A stretch of 64,000 bases of DNA from Sinonovacula constricta (taxonomy: Eukaryota > Mollusca > Bivalvia > Cardiida > Solecurtidae). The position numbers and the translations under genes were made by a program. Of the stretch, positions 26,701-37,109 are shown in pieces (the first letter of the stretch is position 1; each line of letters starts with the position of its first letter). The stretch lies in assembly GCA_007844125.1 (NCBI GenBank), contig CM017558.1, forward strand, positions 22,286,556 to 22,350,555. Direction: 5' to 3'. The notes beneath the pieces were generated by a model. The model was not told where the DNA came from. It ran no database searches and saw only the letters and a list, made by a program, of their open reading frames with translations.

Positions 26701-26879
26701 GAAAAAAGTTCCATATCTATTTTTATTTTGCAACAAATTTCGTCTGATATTAAAGTTTTAACAAAATTTGAGTCTCGTAAACATTAAATAATTGGAACAA
26801 TCATGCTTCTGACGTGTTCTTAGTGTACTTCAACAATTTCAGCGTATACACTTCTGGTAGTGCTTAGCGGATTGATATC

Positions 26880-27050
26880 AAATGGTTATTTTATGGTGAT
26901 TCGGCCCTAGTCATTCTGTCGCCAGTTTCAATGGAGAAGAATTATACTGGAAACTTAGTGAAAGTGCGGCCATGTTTATATAGAGAGAGAAAAAAGAACA
27001 TTTCTTAATCATCAAATCATCTGACGTCATTCAAACCTCTTCAGCGGGAG
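26880..27050 (+). promoter_or_regulatory. Candidate SMAD1/5 non-coding first exon and promoter
   Basis: A second perfect TGACGTCA lies at 27022-27029, just before a good plus-strand donor (GCGGGAG then GTAACG, donor at 27051). A CpG-containing patch (CGGCC, TCGCC, GCGGCC) spans 26899-26975. The SMAD coding exon begins with an acceptor at 56876, so an upstream non-coding exon is required; this is the best placed candidate I see. It could equally be the first exon of an unrelated non-coding transcript. Confidence 0.3.
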
Positions 27051-28040
27051 GTAACGTTTTGTTTAAATTATTTTACATTCACCTATCTTAGTATGCTATC
27101 TCAATGCTATGTTCTATGTTGATAATGTTTATTTTTGTATTTAAAGCTAAGCCATGTGTTTACCTATTGTCATGCAAATATACCTTTGGTTTTAGCTACA
27201 CAAATGGGTGGACTGTTAAAATACATCAAACTCTAGTGTATTGCCTGTTGGATATTGCCTTGTTTCAGCTATATATTGCAGTGAGTAGGATAGTTATTGA
27301 TGCATATATGTAAATTAAAATGTATACATGTTACTTGGGTGCTAAGAAACAAGTATCATTCTGCTCAAGAAATCTAGTATATAAAACCACAAGCACACAA
27401 ACACTTGGTTATTTTTATGATACATTATCCTAAAAGGAACTGAATTCATTGATTGTCATATACCGGAGTATATTCGGCATCCATAGTACATACAACAAGA
27501 ACATGTTCATTGAACCCATTTATAGTCACTTTTTAAATAAAAAAAAATGTTGCATGCTCATATTATAGTAATAATAATATTATAATAAAACTTCTTACTA
27601 GCTTTTTTCATATGAACAGTAGGCCATATTATTAATAATTATATATTATTTTTGTTATAATTATTATCAGATGTAATTTGTTTATTTTTTTTAAGGGCGG
27701 CATGTCTACAATATATCTGAATATGAGCATTTGAGTGCATGTGTTTGTGGTAATTTTTACTAAATAAACATTTTAAAAATGACATAATTAGCTATATAAT
27801 TGTATTTTCATTATTTTTTTCTTAGTAAATTATATTATGTTTTTTTTTAATCTTAAGGATTTGATATTTTCACATTTATCATAAATACTAACTAAAATGA
27901 CTATAAGAAACCAGTAACAAGCACTTACTAGGTACAAGTCTGAAATAAGTGCTCTGTTCACAATAAATAATGTATGTAATTGTTAATTTACTTGTTAAAC
28001 TAATTTAGTCATCTTACAGTGACATAAAATGGTGACTAGA
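27051..28040. other. Presumed SMAD1/5 intron 1, proximal part
   Basis: AT-rich sequence with many short TAAT/ATTA runs. No exon, RNA gene or family repeat is supported. Confidence 0.4.
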
Positions 28041-28044
28041 CATA

Positions 28045-28140
28045 TTAAAAGAGATCCAGCTACAAATAATGCAGATCCTGATCAGACAGCTCTCAGCAGT
28101 AAGCTAACTAATCTAGATCTACGTTTCTTGTCAAATTTGT
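28045..28140. repeat. Fold-back element
   Basis: Arms GCAGATCCTGATCAGACAGC and TAATCTAGATCTACG surround a short centre, as in the copies at 14070 and 17222. Confidence 0.6.
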
Positions 28141-28149
28141 ATTAAAACT

Positions 28150-29620
28150 GTGTTAAGCAAGCCAAGGTTTAATAATGAATTCATTACAAAAAAACTTGTG
28201 CATGCTTTTTAGACGGTTTTGGGGCATTACATTGTCAAGTCTAAACAATTCCCTAAGGTTCATTAAGCATGTCATAGCCTTACCTATATATCAAGGCAAT
28301 CTCTGATATTATCCTTTGTGTCAAGACCTTTTCCAAATCAAGGCTGCCCATGATGCCACATTTACTACATTGTTTACTCTAGAGTGTGTTTTTGTCAAAT
28401 AAGAAAAAAATATAATTTCAAATAAATTATTCTCCATGTTTCTCACACAGTTTTAAATAACAGAATTAACTGCCTGGATACCGTTTTAGATTTTTACACA
28501 AACTATCAATAAACCAAAATTTAGTTTACTTGCTTTCATCAATTACAAATATAAAACCACATGACCAAAACTTAAATTTTAGAGCATCATTGCCAAATTA
28601 TCAAAGATACTACTTACAACATGGCAACTATTATGTAGTGTTCTTTCTTTTACATGTTTGTTTTTTTGGCTAGCTTTAAAATTTATCACATTCATTTTTT
28701 TGGTTATTGATTTTTTATGTTAGTGAGTTTTGCTTTAAGTAAAAAAAAAGAATGCTGATTTTCAATGTGCATTGCTTTTTTGTGGCATCTCCAAATTTTG
28801 TACCAGAATGAAAGTGAGTTAAGGATTTGAACATATAGTTTACTATTTAACAAATGGACCCTTTAAAGTTGTATGATGCAAAAATAATTTTTACCCATAT
28901 TTTTTAGATAGTTCAGCAGTTTTTAGTTACAGTGGAATTTTTGTAATTATTTTAATCATATAGAATCAGACTGAATAAAGATTAAATTTTTAAAAAGATA
29001 CATACCAAATTGTCTAAAATAATATCGATATACCTTGTGAATGACATACATGTCTACATATTTTTTTTGTTGTATTATTAAAAACACAACCTTCTTTATT
29101 TAATTGCTGTATATGAAAGAAAAAAATACTGTATTTTTCAAGCTTGATTTTCTTTTTGAGTTGAAATTCATATGTAAAATATTATGTTTTTTGCTATTAA
29201 ATGCTTAATGTTTGTCAAAGAATGACTCAAAAACACTGTCTGTACAATATTCTATACAATAGTAAACATATGAATTCTTTCATAGGAGCTTTTTGATTCT
29301 TTATGGTGAAAAATGAATCTTTTTTTATTGTGCATAATTATGGAAGTGATCCTTAACATGTCAAGAAAAAGCTAATACCTGCACTAAGTCTACTGTGCTT
29401 CTTTATTACTTATGACTAAAAAGTACCTGTGTTCTTGTAAAAGAGCCTATGTTTATGTTTTTATACTTTTGGCACTTACTGTCAAACATATAAAGTCACA
29501 TTATTGCAACAATTACTTTATTTAGAATCTTTAAATGCCCATTGAACCCCTTCCATAAAATATTCAAATCGTACATAATATAGATTATTTATATTATACA
29601 TGTATATTAAAAAAAATTCT
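28150..29620. other. AT-rich DNA, nothing recognised
   Basis: No coding exon, RNA gene or repeat family member could be supported. Confidence 0.4.
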
Positions 29621-29624
29621 TGGG

Positions 29625-29850
29625 GGCACCAGTGGCTGAGAGGTTATGATGACTTGAAACATCTCAGCTCCTCACTGTGTGGAATTCGAGTCCCGGTCGG
29701 GGCAAGAACTTTCATGTTGGGAGGTTTTCAAGCTAACCTGTAGTGCGCCAGTGGCTCTACCCAGACATAAGTCTGGGGTCTTCCTCCACTAATGATTAAT
29801 GGGACGTCGCCATTAGGACCATAGTTTGTTGGTGCAATGTAACAAAAATC
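29625..29850 (+). mobile_element. SINE family B, well-preserved copy
   Basis: The head begins GGGGGCACCAGTGGCTGAGA (box A, Ser/Leu-tRNA-like). Box B is GGAATTCGAGTCCCGG. The body contains CTGTAGTGCGCCAGTGGCTC, TCTGGGGTCTTCCTCC and a short 3' end with GGTGCAATGTAAC. It is the best reference copy in the window for this family. Confidence 0.8.
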
Positions 29851-30278
29851 AAAACAAACAAATTGACTTAAATGATGTCCACACATATACATGTATCAGA
29901 AAACATATCTGGAATTCCAGAAATTGAAACTGTGCTTCAGGACCCCGCAAGTGCATACAACTTACAAAACCATAATCCTTGTGTTAATTGAAAGTCATAC
30001 AATAATTCAAACAAAATGTATATATGTAGATAGGTGTGCAATATTCATACACTTATGTCTTAAAAACATACTTGTTTCATATTGTTAATATTTGGAAAAA
30101 CCAAAAACAAAAACAGCATTTGCCCCAGTCTAAGATGTATTCCTAGATCTGCCCCTGGGTCTGGTTAGACAACATTACCAGGACATTACTGAGTACACTG
30201 CCACACTTCTTAACAGAACTGACAGATTCCACTTGCTTGTGCTCTGTAAGCTTTACTTGAACAATTACATTTAATGTT

Positions 30279-30400
30279 TTATTCATTATTCATCAGAAGT
30301 TCTTGAATCCCATTTGTTCGTTCTGTCAGTCGCCCGTAGACTGGCATGGTTCTGACAAAGCTTGCTGCACGCTCCTGAGTCCTCCCCAGCCTCAGCTTGC
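30279..30400 (-). CDS. Unidentified terminal coding exon (candidate)
   Basis: On the minus strand a pyrimidine-rich acceptor (TTGTTTTACAG) opens an exon of about 52% GC in a much more AT-rich setting. Its frame runs 39 codons (KLRLGRTQERAASFVRTMPV and on to GIQELLMNNE) to a TAA at 30279-30281. An AATAAA hexamer overlaps that stop (complement of 30278-30283). A second frame is also open. I do not recognise the protein and could not find upstream exons at higher coordinates. It may be the 3' end of a small gene nested in the SMAD1/5 intron, a processed fragment, or chance. Confidence 0.3.
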
Positions 30401-30749
30401 CTGTAAAACAAGCACTCACACACAATCTTGTTATATTTAATGACTCCTTTAAACTTGTATTTCCATAAAGATTGAATGTAAATTACATTGTTTTAGACAT
30501 TTTTTTTCCTCATGCTTTTTATGACTCAGTATTGATTTTGCCATGGTTTTGACAGGGATCTCTCTTGCTGCTAATGAATAGTAATAGCCCAGTTTCTTCT
30601 CAGGATTTAGGCAGTCAACTGACAGACAAATGGAGAGAGGGAGAGGAGAGAGAGGTTAATGGTCATTCATGCATCCATAATTTATATCTGACCATATTTT
30701 TGGTAGAAGACCTCATTTTTTAGAAATCATCAAACAATCCATGATTTGG

Positions 30750-31205
30750 TTATATATATACTGCAAATGGTTGTAAAGCTTATATAACTGTTTATAGTAT
30801 ATAATAGTTTTGCTTGTATAACTTATAAACTATTTACAGTATAAAAGTATCACTTATATAACTATTACAGTATATAATGGTATAACATATATATATAACT
30901 TTACAGTATAAAATTTATGAATTATATAACCATTTGCAATAAATTATGATATAATGTATATAACTATTACAGTATATAATGATATAACTTTTAATTAATT
31001 TTAATGATATAACTACATACAGTATATAAATGTTATAAATTATATATCTGTTTCCAGTGTATAATGCTATAACCTATAAACTATTTACAGTATATAAATG
31101 TTATAACTTACATAACCATTTATAGTTTATTATGGTATAAATTATATAACTGTTACAGTATATAATGATATAATTTATACAACCACTTACACTATATGAT
31201 GGGAT
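30750..31205. repeat. AT-rich minisatellite, left part
   Basis: Degenerate tandem units of roughly 40-60 bp recur about ten times, built on TATAACTATTTACAGTATAT. The array is interrupted by a SINE at 31214 and resumes at 31463. Confidence 0.8.
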
Positions 31206-31213
31206 AATTTATA

Positions 31214-31462
31214 CTCCGGCAATAGCTCAGGTGGTAGAGCGTCGGCTTGCCTGGCCGGGTCAAACCAAAGACTTTGAAGTTGGTAGTAGTGGCTTCCCTT
31301 CTAACGCTCGGGGCTAAGGGGACAGCATTACACCTGACTCGTCGGTGTCAGTATAATGGACCGGCCGGGTTCAGTCCTCGGGCACCTCATAAGTGCCCCT
31401 GTGCTATAATGATAGAAATGTCATTGCGCATTATCGGCAAGAATGCCGGCTAATCCCAATCC
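31214..31462 (+). mobile_element. SINE family C inserted in a minisatellite
   Basis: A GC-rich unit starts CTCCGGCAATAGCTCAGGTG with GTAGAGCGTCGG (tRNA box A). The body includes CCTGACTCGTCGGTGTCAGT and GGACCGGCCGGGTTCAGTCC, and the end is AATGCCGGCTAATCCCAATC. It differs from families A and B. It splits the AT-rich minisatellite. I could not define a clean target-site duplication. Confidence 0.7.
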
Positions 31463-31512
31463 CTAATATATAATGGTATAACTAATAAAACCATTTACAG
31501 TATATAACTTAA
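31463..31512. repeat. AT-rich minisatellite, right part
   Basis: TATATAATGGTATAACTAAT and ACCATTTACAGTATATAA continue the array seen before the SINE. Confidence 0.7.
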
Positions 31513-32293
31513 ATATAGATTGTGTAGTATATGCAAGTCATAATGTATGTTATAAGATGTTTGTCTTTGGATTGGTAATGTTTTCATGAAAGTTCATTGC
31601 TGTTAATTATTGACTACTGCAAAATCTGAGGGGTTTTTTTTAGAGTCTAGAGGAGCTCTCTTTCTTGTCTCTCTTAATCATGCCTCAACATTATGTTATT
31701 TCATTAAATATTCTTCTAATTATCTTCTCTTTTTAACTCATTCTCACCCATATTTAGAATTGTAGAGATATTGTCATTGTTGTGTGAACATATCTTTATT
31801 CTCCTGTATATAACACAGCTTTAGCCTACTTGACTGCCAATCACATCTACAATCTTATACAGTGACTGGGTCTAGTCCCACTGTGTGGTCCTTGAAAGTT
31901 CGACATTTAATTCTGTTTCTCTTGGAATCTTCATTTATTGTTATTAACTTTTCATGTTAAACCAACAGTCATAAATGTTATATTTTAATACTTTCTTAGT
32001 TTAACTAAGCATTTGCATGCATACATGTGAACTTTTTCTGAGGCCAAATTGTTTTTTTTGTGTGTGTTTTTTTTCCCATATAAACAAAGAAGAAAGCTGT
32101 CTGTTTCAAAGAAGTGAGATTTTTGAAAATGTGTAAATCACCCCCTCAGTTCAAAATAATTTTGAACCTGGAGAGTTTACATGTACATATATATGGGCAT
32201 GAGTTTTTTCATAAATCTATGTTATCAGATTATTAATAAAACATACATGTACATTTATCTAGATAAAATTTATCTCAATTTTACTGCAGTGAG

Positions 32294-32638
32294 AAACATA
32301 TCTAATCGAACCGGACCTGGTAGCGCAATCGGTAGAGCGTCGGCTCCAGGTACGGGAGGCCCCGGGTTCGATCCCGGGCCACGACATACCAAAGTCGTTA
32401 AAAATGGTAGTGGTATAGCTCTCTTGCTAACGCTCAAGCAAATATAAGGGTAGTTCCACGACTGGTTGGCCCGGTTGTCAGGATAATGTGACTGGGTGTG
32501 GTATCATGCCAGGTGTTCACGGCATGCTATACACAGTGAAGGCAGCACTATATCTGCTTCAAGTGGACACCGTCTCCAGATAACTGAAATACTGTTGGTG
32601 GGACGATAAACCCAATAAACAAACATATCTGATCGAAC
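32294..32638 (+). mobile_element. SINE family A with target-site duplication
   Basis: An 18-bp direct repeat (AAACATATCTAATCGAAC at 32294-32311, AAACATATCTGATCGAAC at 32621-32638, one mismatch) bounds a 309-bp SINE. Box A is TGGTAGCGCAATCGGTAGAG and box B is GGTTCGATCCCGGG. The tail is GGACGATAAACCCAATAAAC. This is the most intact copy and shows insertion by target-primed reverse transcription. Confidence 0.92.
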
Positions 32639-32999
32639 AAAACATGCACTTACTCTTTTCTGTTCTTTCTCTCATGATTCAGTGATTCATAAATACTCGA
32701 GTGGAGCTTCTGTTCATTAAGTGGTTGCTATTTAATACATGATGTACTTCACCATACAATAATTGAGGTCACAAAGCATCTGGTGCCACTTACAGCAACA
32801 GTGTAAACACAAGTGTTGGTTATGGTGCTTATGAAACAATATATAATTAAGGTGATTAGCCTGCCTGAAGACAGAGTCAAGTACTAATGGTTAGGTAGGT
32901 GACGTCTCAAGTGGTCACCAATTGTTTCGTGTTCAGTCACTAACCACAGGCGTCACAGTAGCAGACAAAAAATAGATTGTTACCATAGTTACCAGACAT

Positions 33000-33980
33000 G
33001 TAATCCCATGAAAACAATGGAATTGTAGTATTAAGCTGTATGTTCAATTATAATAGCAATTTATGTCATAATTTTATGTTGGTGTTGTTGAATAAAACAA
33101 CACAAAAGTTATATGTTCTTTTGATTTATGCAAAGAAATATGCAGAAGGAGCTGCTCATGTTATTTTTTAGCCTTTATTTTACTTTAAAAATCGTAAAGG
33201 TCTTTGGTTTGTTTTTTGACTCATTTTGTTATATTTAGCTTTCAAATTTTAGTCTAATCTAAAACCGAAGACAGCCTTTTTTTTAACATGTCCTCTAATG
33301 GTTTATTCTGTTTATCTGTCTTTTTAAACTATTTTTACAGTAAAAACAAAAGTCAATAAAAATTAAATGCTTTGTATCCATTTAATGTTGTAGATGGAAT
33401 CTTTCACTGAAAGCTTCAGTTCCACACTGTCTGCATGAATTGATTGACAGTTATGCTAATTCTCTTAAATCAACTTATTAATTTGAAGATTGATATTCAT
33501 TATGTAAAAGGCTAATCCCATATTTGTCATTTTTAGTCCACTGTGACTGCAGAGGTAAGGTGTTTCAACCCTCCAGATGCTAGGTAATGTAATATCAGAA
33601 AAATTAACATGTGCTGGAGTTCAAAGCAGTATAGCTTCAAACTGACCTTGAAACGTGCAAGTTTTAAAAGGATATTCCTGTAAAGTAACAAGTTATGAGG
33701 GAATTAAGAGTATTCATGTAGTCATAGAGTTTTTGTCTAAGGAAGAACTGGCTTAACACATGTTAGGAACATTATTGCTTGGTACAGAGATTATAGCTAC
33801 ATTGTTACTGGTCATTGGTAGAAATAGGTTCAAGTAAGTTCAAAGTTATTTCAGCAATTTTGCCAACTAACTATTCCAAAATGGTAACTGTTTTGTTTGC
33901 ACTGTTTTTATGTAATTTCTCATTTTTGTCATGTTTACAATGGACACATATGTTGAAACATTTGTCTTATGCAATGTTAA
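33000..33980. other. AT-rich intronic or intergenic DNA
   Basis: No repeat or exon is clearly supported. A plus-strand donor-like GTAAGG near 33553 follows a TTTTTAG acceptor-like site, leaving only an 18-nt would-be microexon. Confidence 0.35.
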
Positions 33981-33985
33981 ATGTT

Positions 33986-34324
33986 AATATATGTTTCGAC
34001 CATACCTGGTAGCGCAGTTGGTAGAGCATCGGCTTCAGGTAAAGGAGGCCCTGGTTTCGATCCCAGGCCGCGACATACCAAAGTGGTAAAAAATGGTAGT
34101 GGTATAGCTCCCTTGCTTAAGCTTAAGCAAATATAAGGGTAGGTCCATGACTGGTTTTCCTGGTGTCAGGATAATGTGACTGGGTGTGGTATCATGCCAG
34201 GTGTTCATGACATAATATACACAGTAAAGGCAGCATTATCTCTGCTTCAAGTGGACACTGTCTCCAGATAACTGAAATACTGTTGGTGGGACAATAATCC
34301 CAATAAACAAACAATATAAGTTTC
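33986..34324 (+). mobile_element. SINE family A with target-site duplication
   Basis: AATATATGTTTC (33986-33997) and AATATAAGTTTC (34313-34324) flank a full copy with the box A region TGGTAGCGCAGTTGGTAGAG, box B GGTTTCGATCCCAGG, and a tail GGACAATAATCCCAATAAAC. Confidence 0.88.
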
Positions 34325-34329
34325 AATTC

Positions 34330-35555
34330 TCCTAGGACCATGTCATATTGATCATAATTCTTACAACTCCATTATTTTATTGCTTAATAATAAACACGTT
34401 TTTTAAATATTGCAAATTGTACTAAAATGGTATTGTCCTTTGATTATTTAGACCATTCCCAGTTACATTTTCATTCTTTTTGTCCTGCCATTTTTTGGTC
34501 TAGATTTTGTGAGTGGGGACTTGCATGAAATTGTGTGTGGAAAGGAACAAATATACTGCCAGCAAGCAACATAAGTAATTCACAGTGTCAAAGTGAGTTT
34601 TTTCTATGAACAAAAAACTTTGATTTTGCTGATTTCAAGGCAGCTTTCAATTGCAAAAATCAGACACTAAAATATCCATCAAGTTGTGCAGTTATGTATA
34701 TGTTGCCTAAAATTTGCCAGTGCCTAGAATTTGTCAGAGGCAAGACTTTTATGGTGAATATTAAAGCAGCTTGCCCTTTAATTTCTTGATGTTAGCCTGT
34801 CCTTTTTTTGATGTTTTATTTTTATTATTAACACCAATCATTCTAAATAGGAAACATTAGTTTTATTCTTTCTTTTTGCATAGATTTATATTTAAGTATT
34901 GAGCTTTCAAACGAATTTGCTCCTAATTATAAATCTGACAGAAGATTAACTCCTTGCAATGGTAAAAACATCAGGTTAATCTTATGTACATGTTGTTGGT
35001 TCTATGTTTCTCTAACAAATAGAAATCTATCACAGATCATAGTTTTTATAGTTGAGTCTAGATAATGTTTTGAGACAATAAAGTTCTTATTGAATCTCAC
35101 TGGAAGTGCAAACATTGATTTTTCACATGTATTTATGTTATTATTCTCAGCATGGTACCAGATTGACTAGGTCAGGCAAGTAGAAAAATAGCCTTTTCTG
35201 ACCCCCAAAGTGCTACTTTGTTTATTTGAATCAATTTGTTTTTCCAATTCTGGAATATTAATGCAGATATGAAGGAAAGAAAATAAATGTTCAATGTTGG
35301 ACTGATCACAGATTTACTTACATGACAGCTTGGGTGCTGAACTCTTGAATCTTGGCAATGGCTTGTTTAGATTTTGAGAGATTTGTGCTTCTGCTCAGGC
35401 TATTCAGCCTGTCAGGTTTGTCTAGGATTCTACTGTTGTTTTTGTATTTACCTAATACTTTACATTTCTTCTTTTACAACAGTTGGTTTGGAGTAGATAT
35501 ACATAATTACTGTAGTGAAATTATGGACTATTTTTTTAAAGGTACTTTGTATTTC
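34330..35555. other. AT-rich DNA, nothing recognised
   Basis: No coding exon, RNA gene or repeat family member could be supported. Confidence 0.4.
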
Positions 35556-35559
35556 CTCC

Positions 35560-36110
35560 AATAGGAACAGTACATATCTCCATCAATATGAAAGATACCA
35601 TGCTCTCACCAATATAAAAGATACCATATTCCCATCAATATAAAAGGTACTATATTTTCACCAATAAAAAAAGGTACCATTTATATCCATCAAAATGATT
35701 TGTACCTTATTTTCACCATTAAAAAGGTACCATATTGTCACCAATAAAAAGATACCTTTGCATTAATATAAAAAATACCTTATTTCCACTAATATGAAAG
35801 ATACCATTTTTCCATGAAAATGATACAAAAGTCTCATTAATATGAAAAGTACCATATTTTTCAACAATAAAAAAGGTACCATATTCCCATCAATATATAA
35901 GGTACCATATTTCCACCAGTATGAAAGGTACCATATTTTTCGGCAATAAAAAAGGTACCATATTCCTATTAATATTTAGGTACCTTATTTCCACTTATAT
36001 GAAAGGTACAATATTTTAAGCAATAAAAAAGAGGTACCTTATGTCCACTTATATGAAAAGTACAATCTTTTTACAAATACAAAACAAGCCATGTCAACAC
36101 CAGTAAGAAA
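35560..36110. repeat. Tandem array rich in GGTACC
   Basis: About 15 degenerate units of roughly 30-36 bp follow the pattern AAAGGTACCATATTTCCACC then AATATGAAAGG. Many units keep the palindrome GGTACC (KpnI site); others have GATACC or GGTACT. Confidence 0.85.
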
Positions 36111-36754
36111 GGCATACACTTATAAAAAGATTACCCACAGTTCTACTTATGTGAATGCATGGTACCATATTTTAAGTAATGTGCAAGATTCCTTTTTTTT
36201 TGCTAAGTAAGTAATATTTGCAACATTGTTGAGGGTTTCCCATTTCCATTAGCATCACTGATTCCATTTTCTATATTCCATTTATATTAACTCCAATAAT
36301 GTAGTGGATATCCAACTTAGAAAAGTTACTTGTGCCATTCCTCTAACAACACATCTTGTTTTCTCACTGTCTCATTTTCACATTCCGCTTGATTTTCTCT
36401 AAATAACATACATGCTAAAATAAGAACTCAAACGCTTTGATGTTGAGTTTTAATCCAGCCCTTAACCACAACACTGTTTTATAAGAGTTGGCAGTTATTC
36501 ACTAGCTTATTTCAGTTTACATATTGTCATTATACCCTCACATGATTACACTTTATTACCTACTTATTAATTACTGGAATTACATATAGAGTCAGTTTAG
36601 TTTTGATCTTTTAATTAAGCATCCTTTGATTCAGGAAAGTGTATCAAAATGTAAGTTTAGAATCCTGGGGCATTATGCCAGGAATGCATATGTTAGAAGT
36701 AGTTACAACACCAAGTGCTAGCTGTAATGACTGTAAGAACTTCACCTGTTTTAT

Positions 36755-36840
36755 CTGTTAGCCCTTAGCTTGCTAGGTACATATTTATCAGGCTTTTTCA
36801 AATAGTGTAGGTCCAGATCAGTCAGTTCTGAATGCATTAT
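36755..36840. repeat. Fold-back element, partial
   Basis: TTAGCTTGCTAGGTACATAT resembles the family left end and is followed by AAATAGTGTAGGTCCAGATC. The right half is missing. Confidence 0.5.
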
Positions 36841-36929
36841 AAATGTTTTATAAAATGATTTGATGAAAACTGTTTTATTTGTAGAAATTAGAGCATTTTT
36901 AATTGAAACTTACGTGTTGGTATTAGTGA

Positions 36930-37103
36930 CACCAGCTTTGAAGGCTGATCTTACATGTTTGGAATGGCCTTTTAACCTTAGACTTCAGTATTAGTTTATG
37001 CAGAAATTATACCCAACCCAAATTCCCAAAAGGGGTTAAAGATATTGTTACATGTGTTTGATATCGATAAACTTTAAGATACCACCTTTAACAACCATAC
37101 CTC
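36930..37103 (-). mobile_element. TTAA element, truncated left end
   Basis: GATACCACCTTTAA at about 37079-37092 is the family terminus read from the minus strand. The preceding interior (complement of ATCGATATCAAACACATGTA and onward) matches the left part of the 4385 copy. The other terminus is absent. Confidence 0.55.
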
Positions 37104-37109
37104 AGCCAT

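Noticed and set aside
30750..31205. CRISPR-like regular array
   Set aside because: The units are degenerate AT-rich tandem repeats with no spacers, in a eukaryotic context.
32312..32400. Possible true tRNA gene
   Set aside because: Box A and box B are present, but the sequence continues into a SINE body with a target-site duplication and recurs many times.
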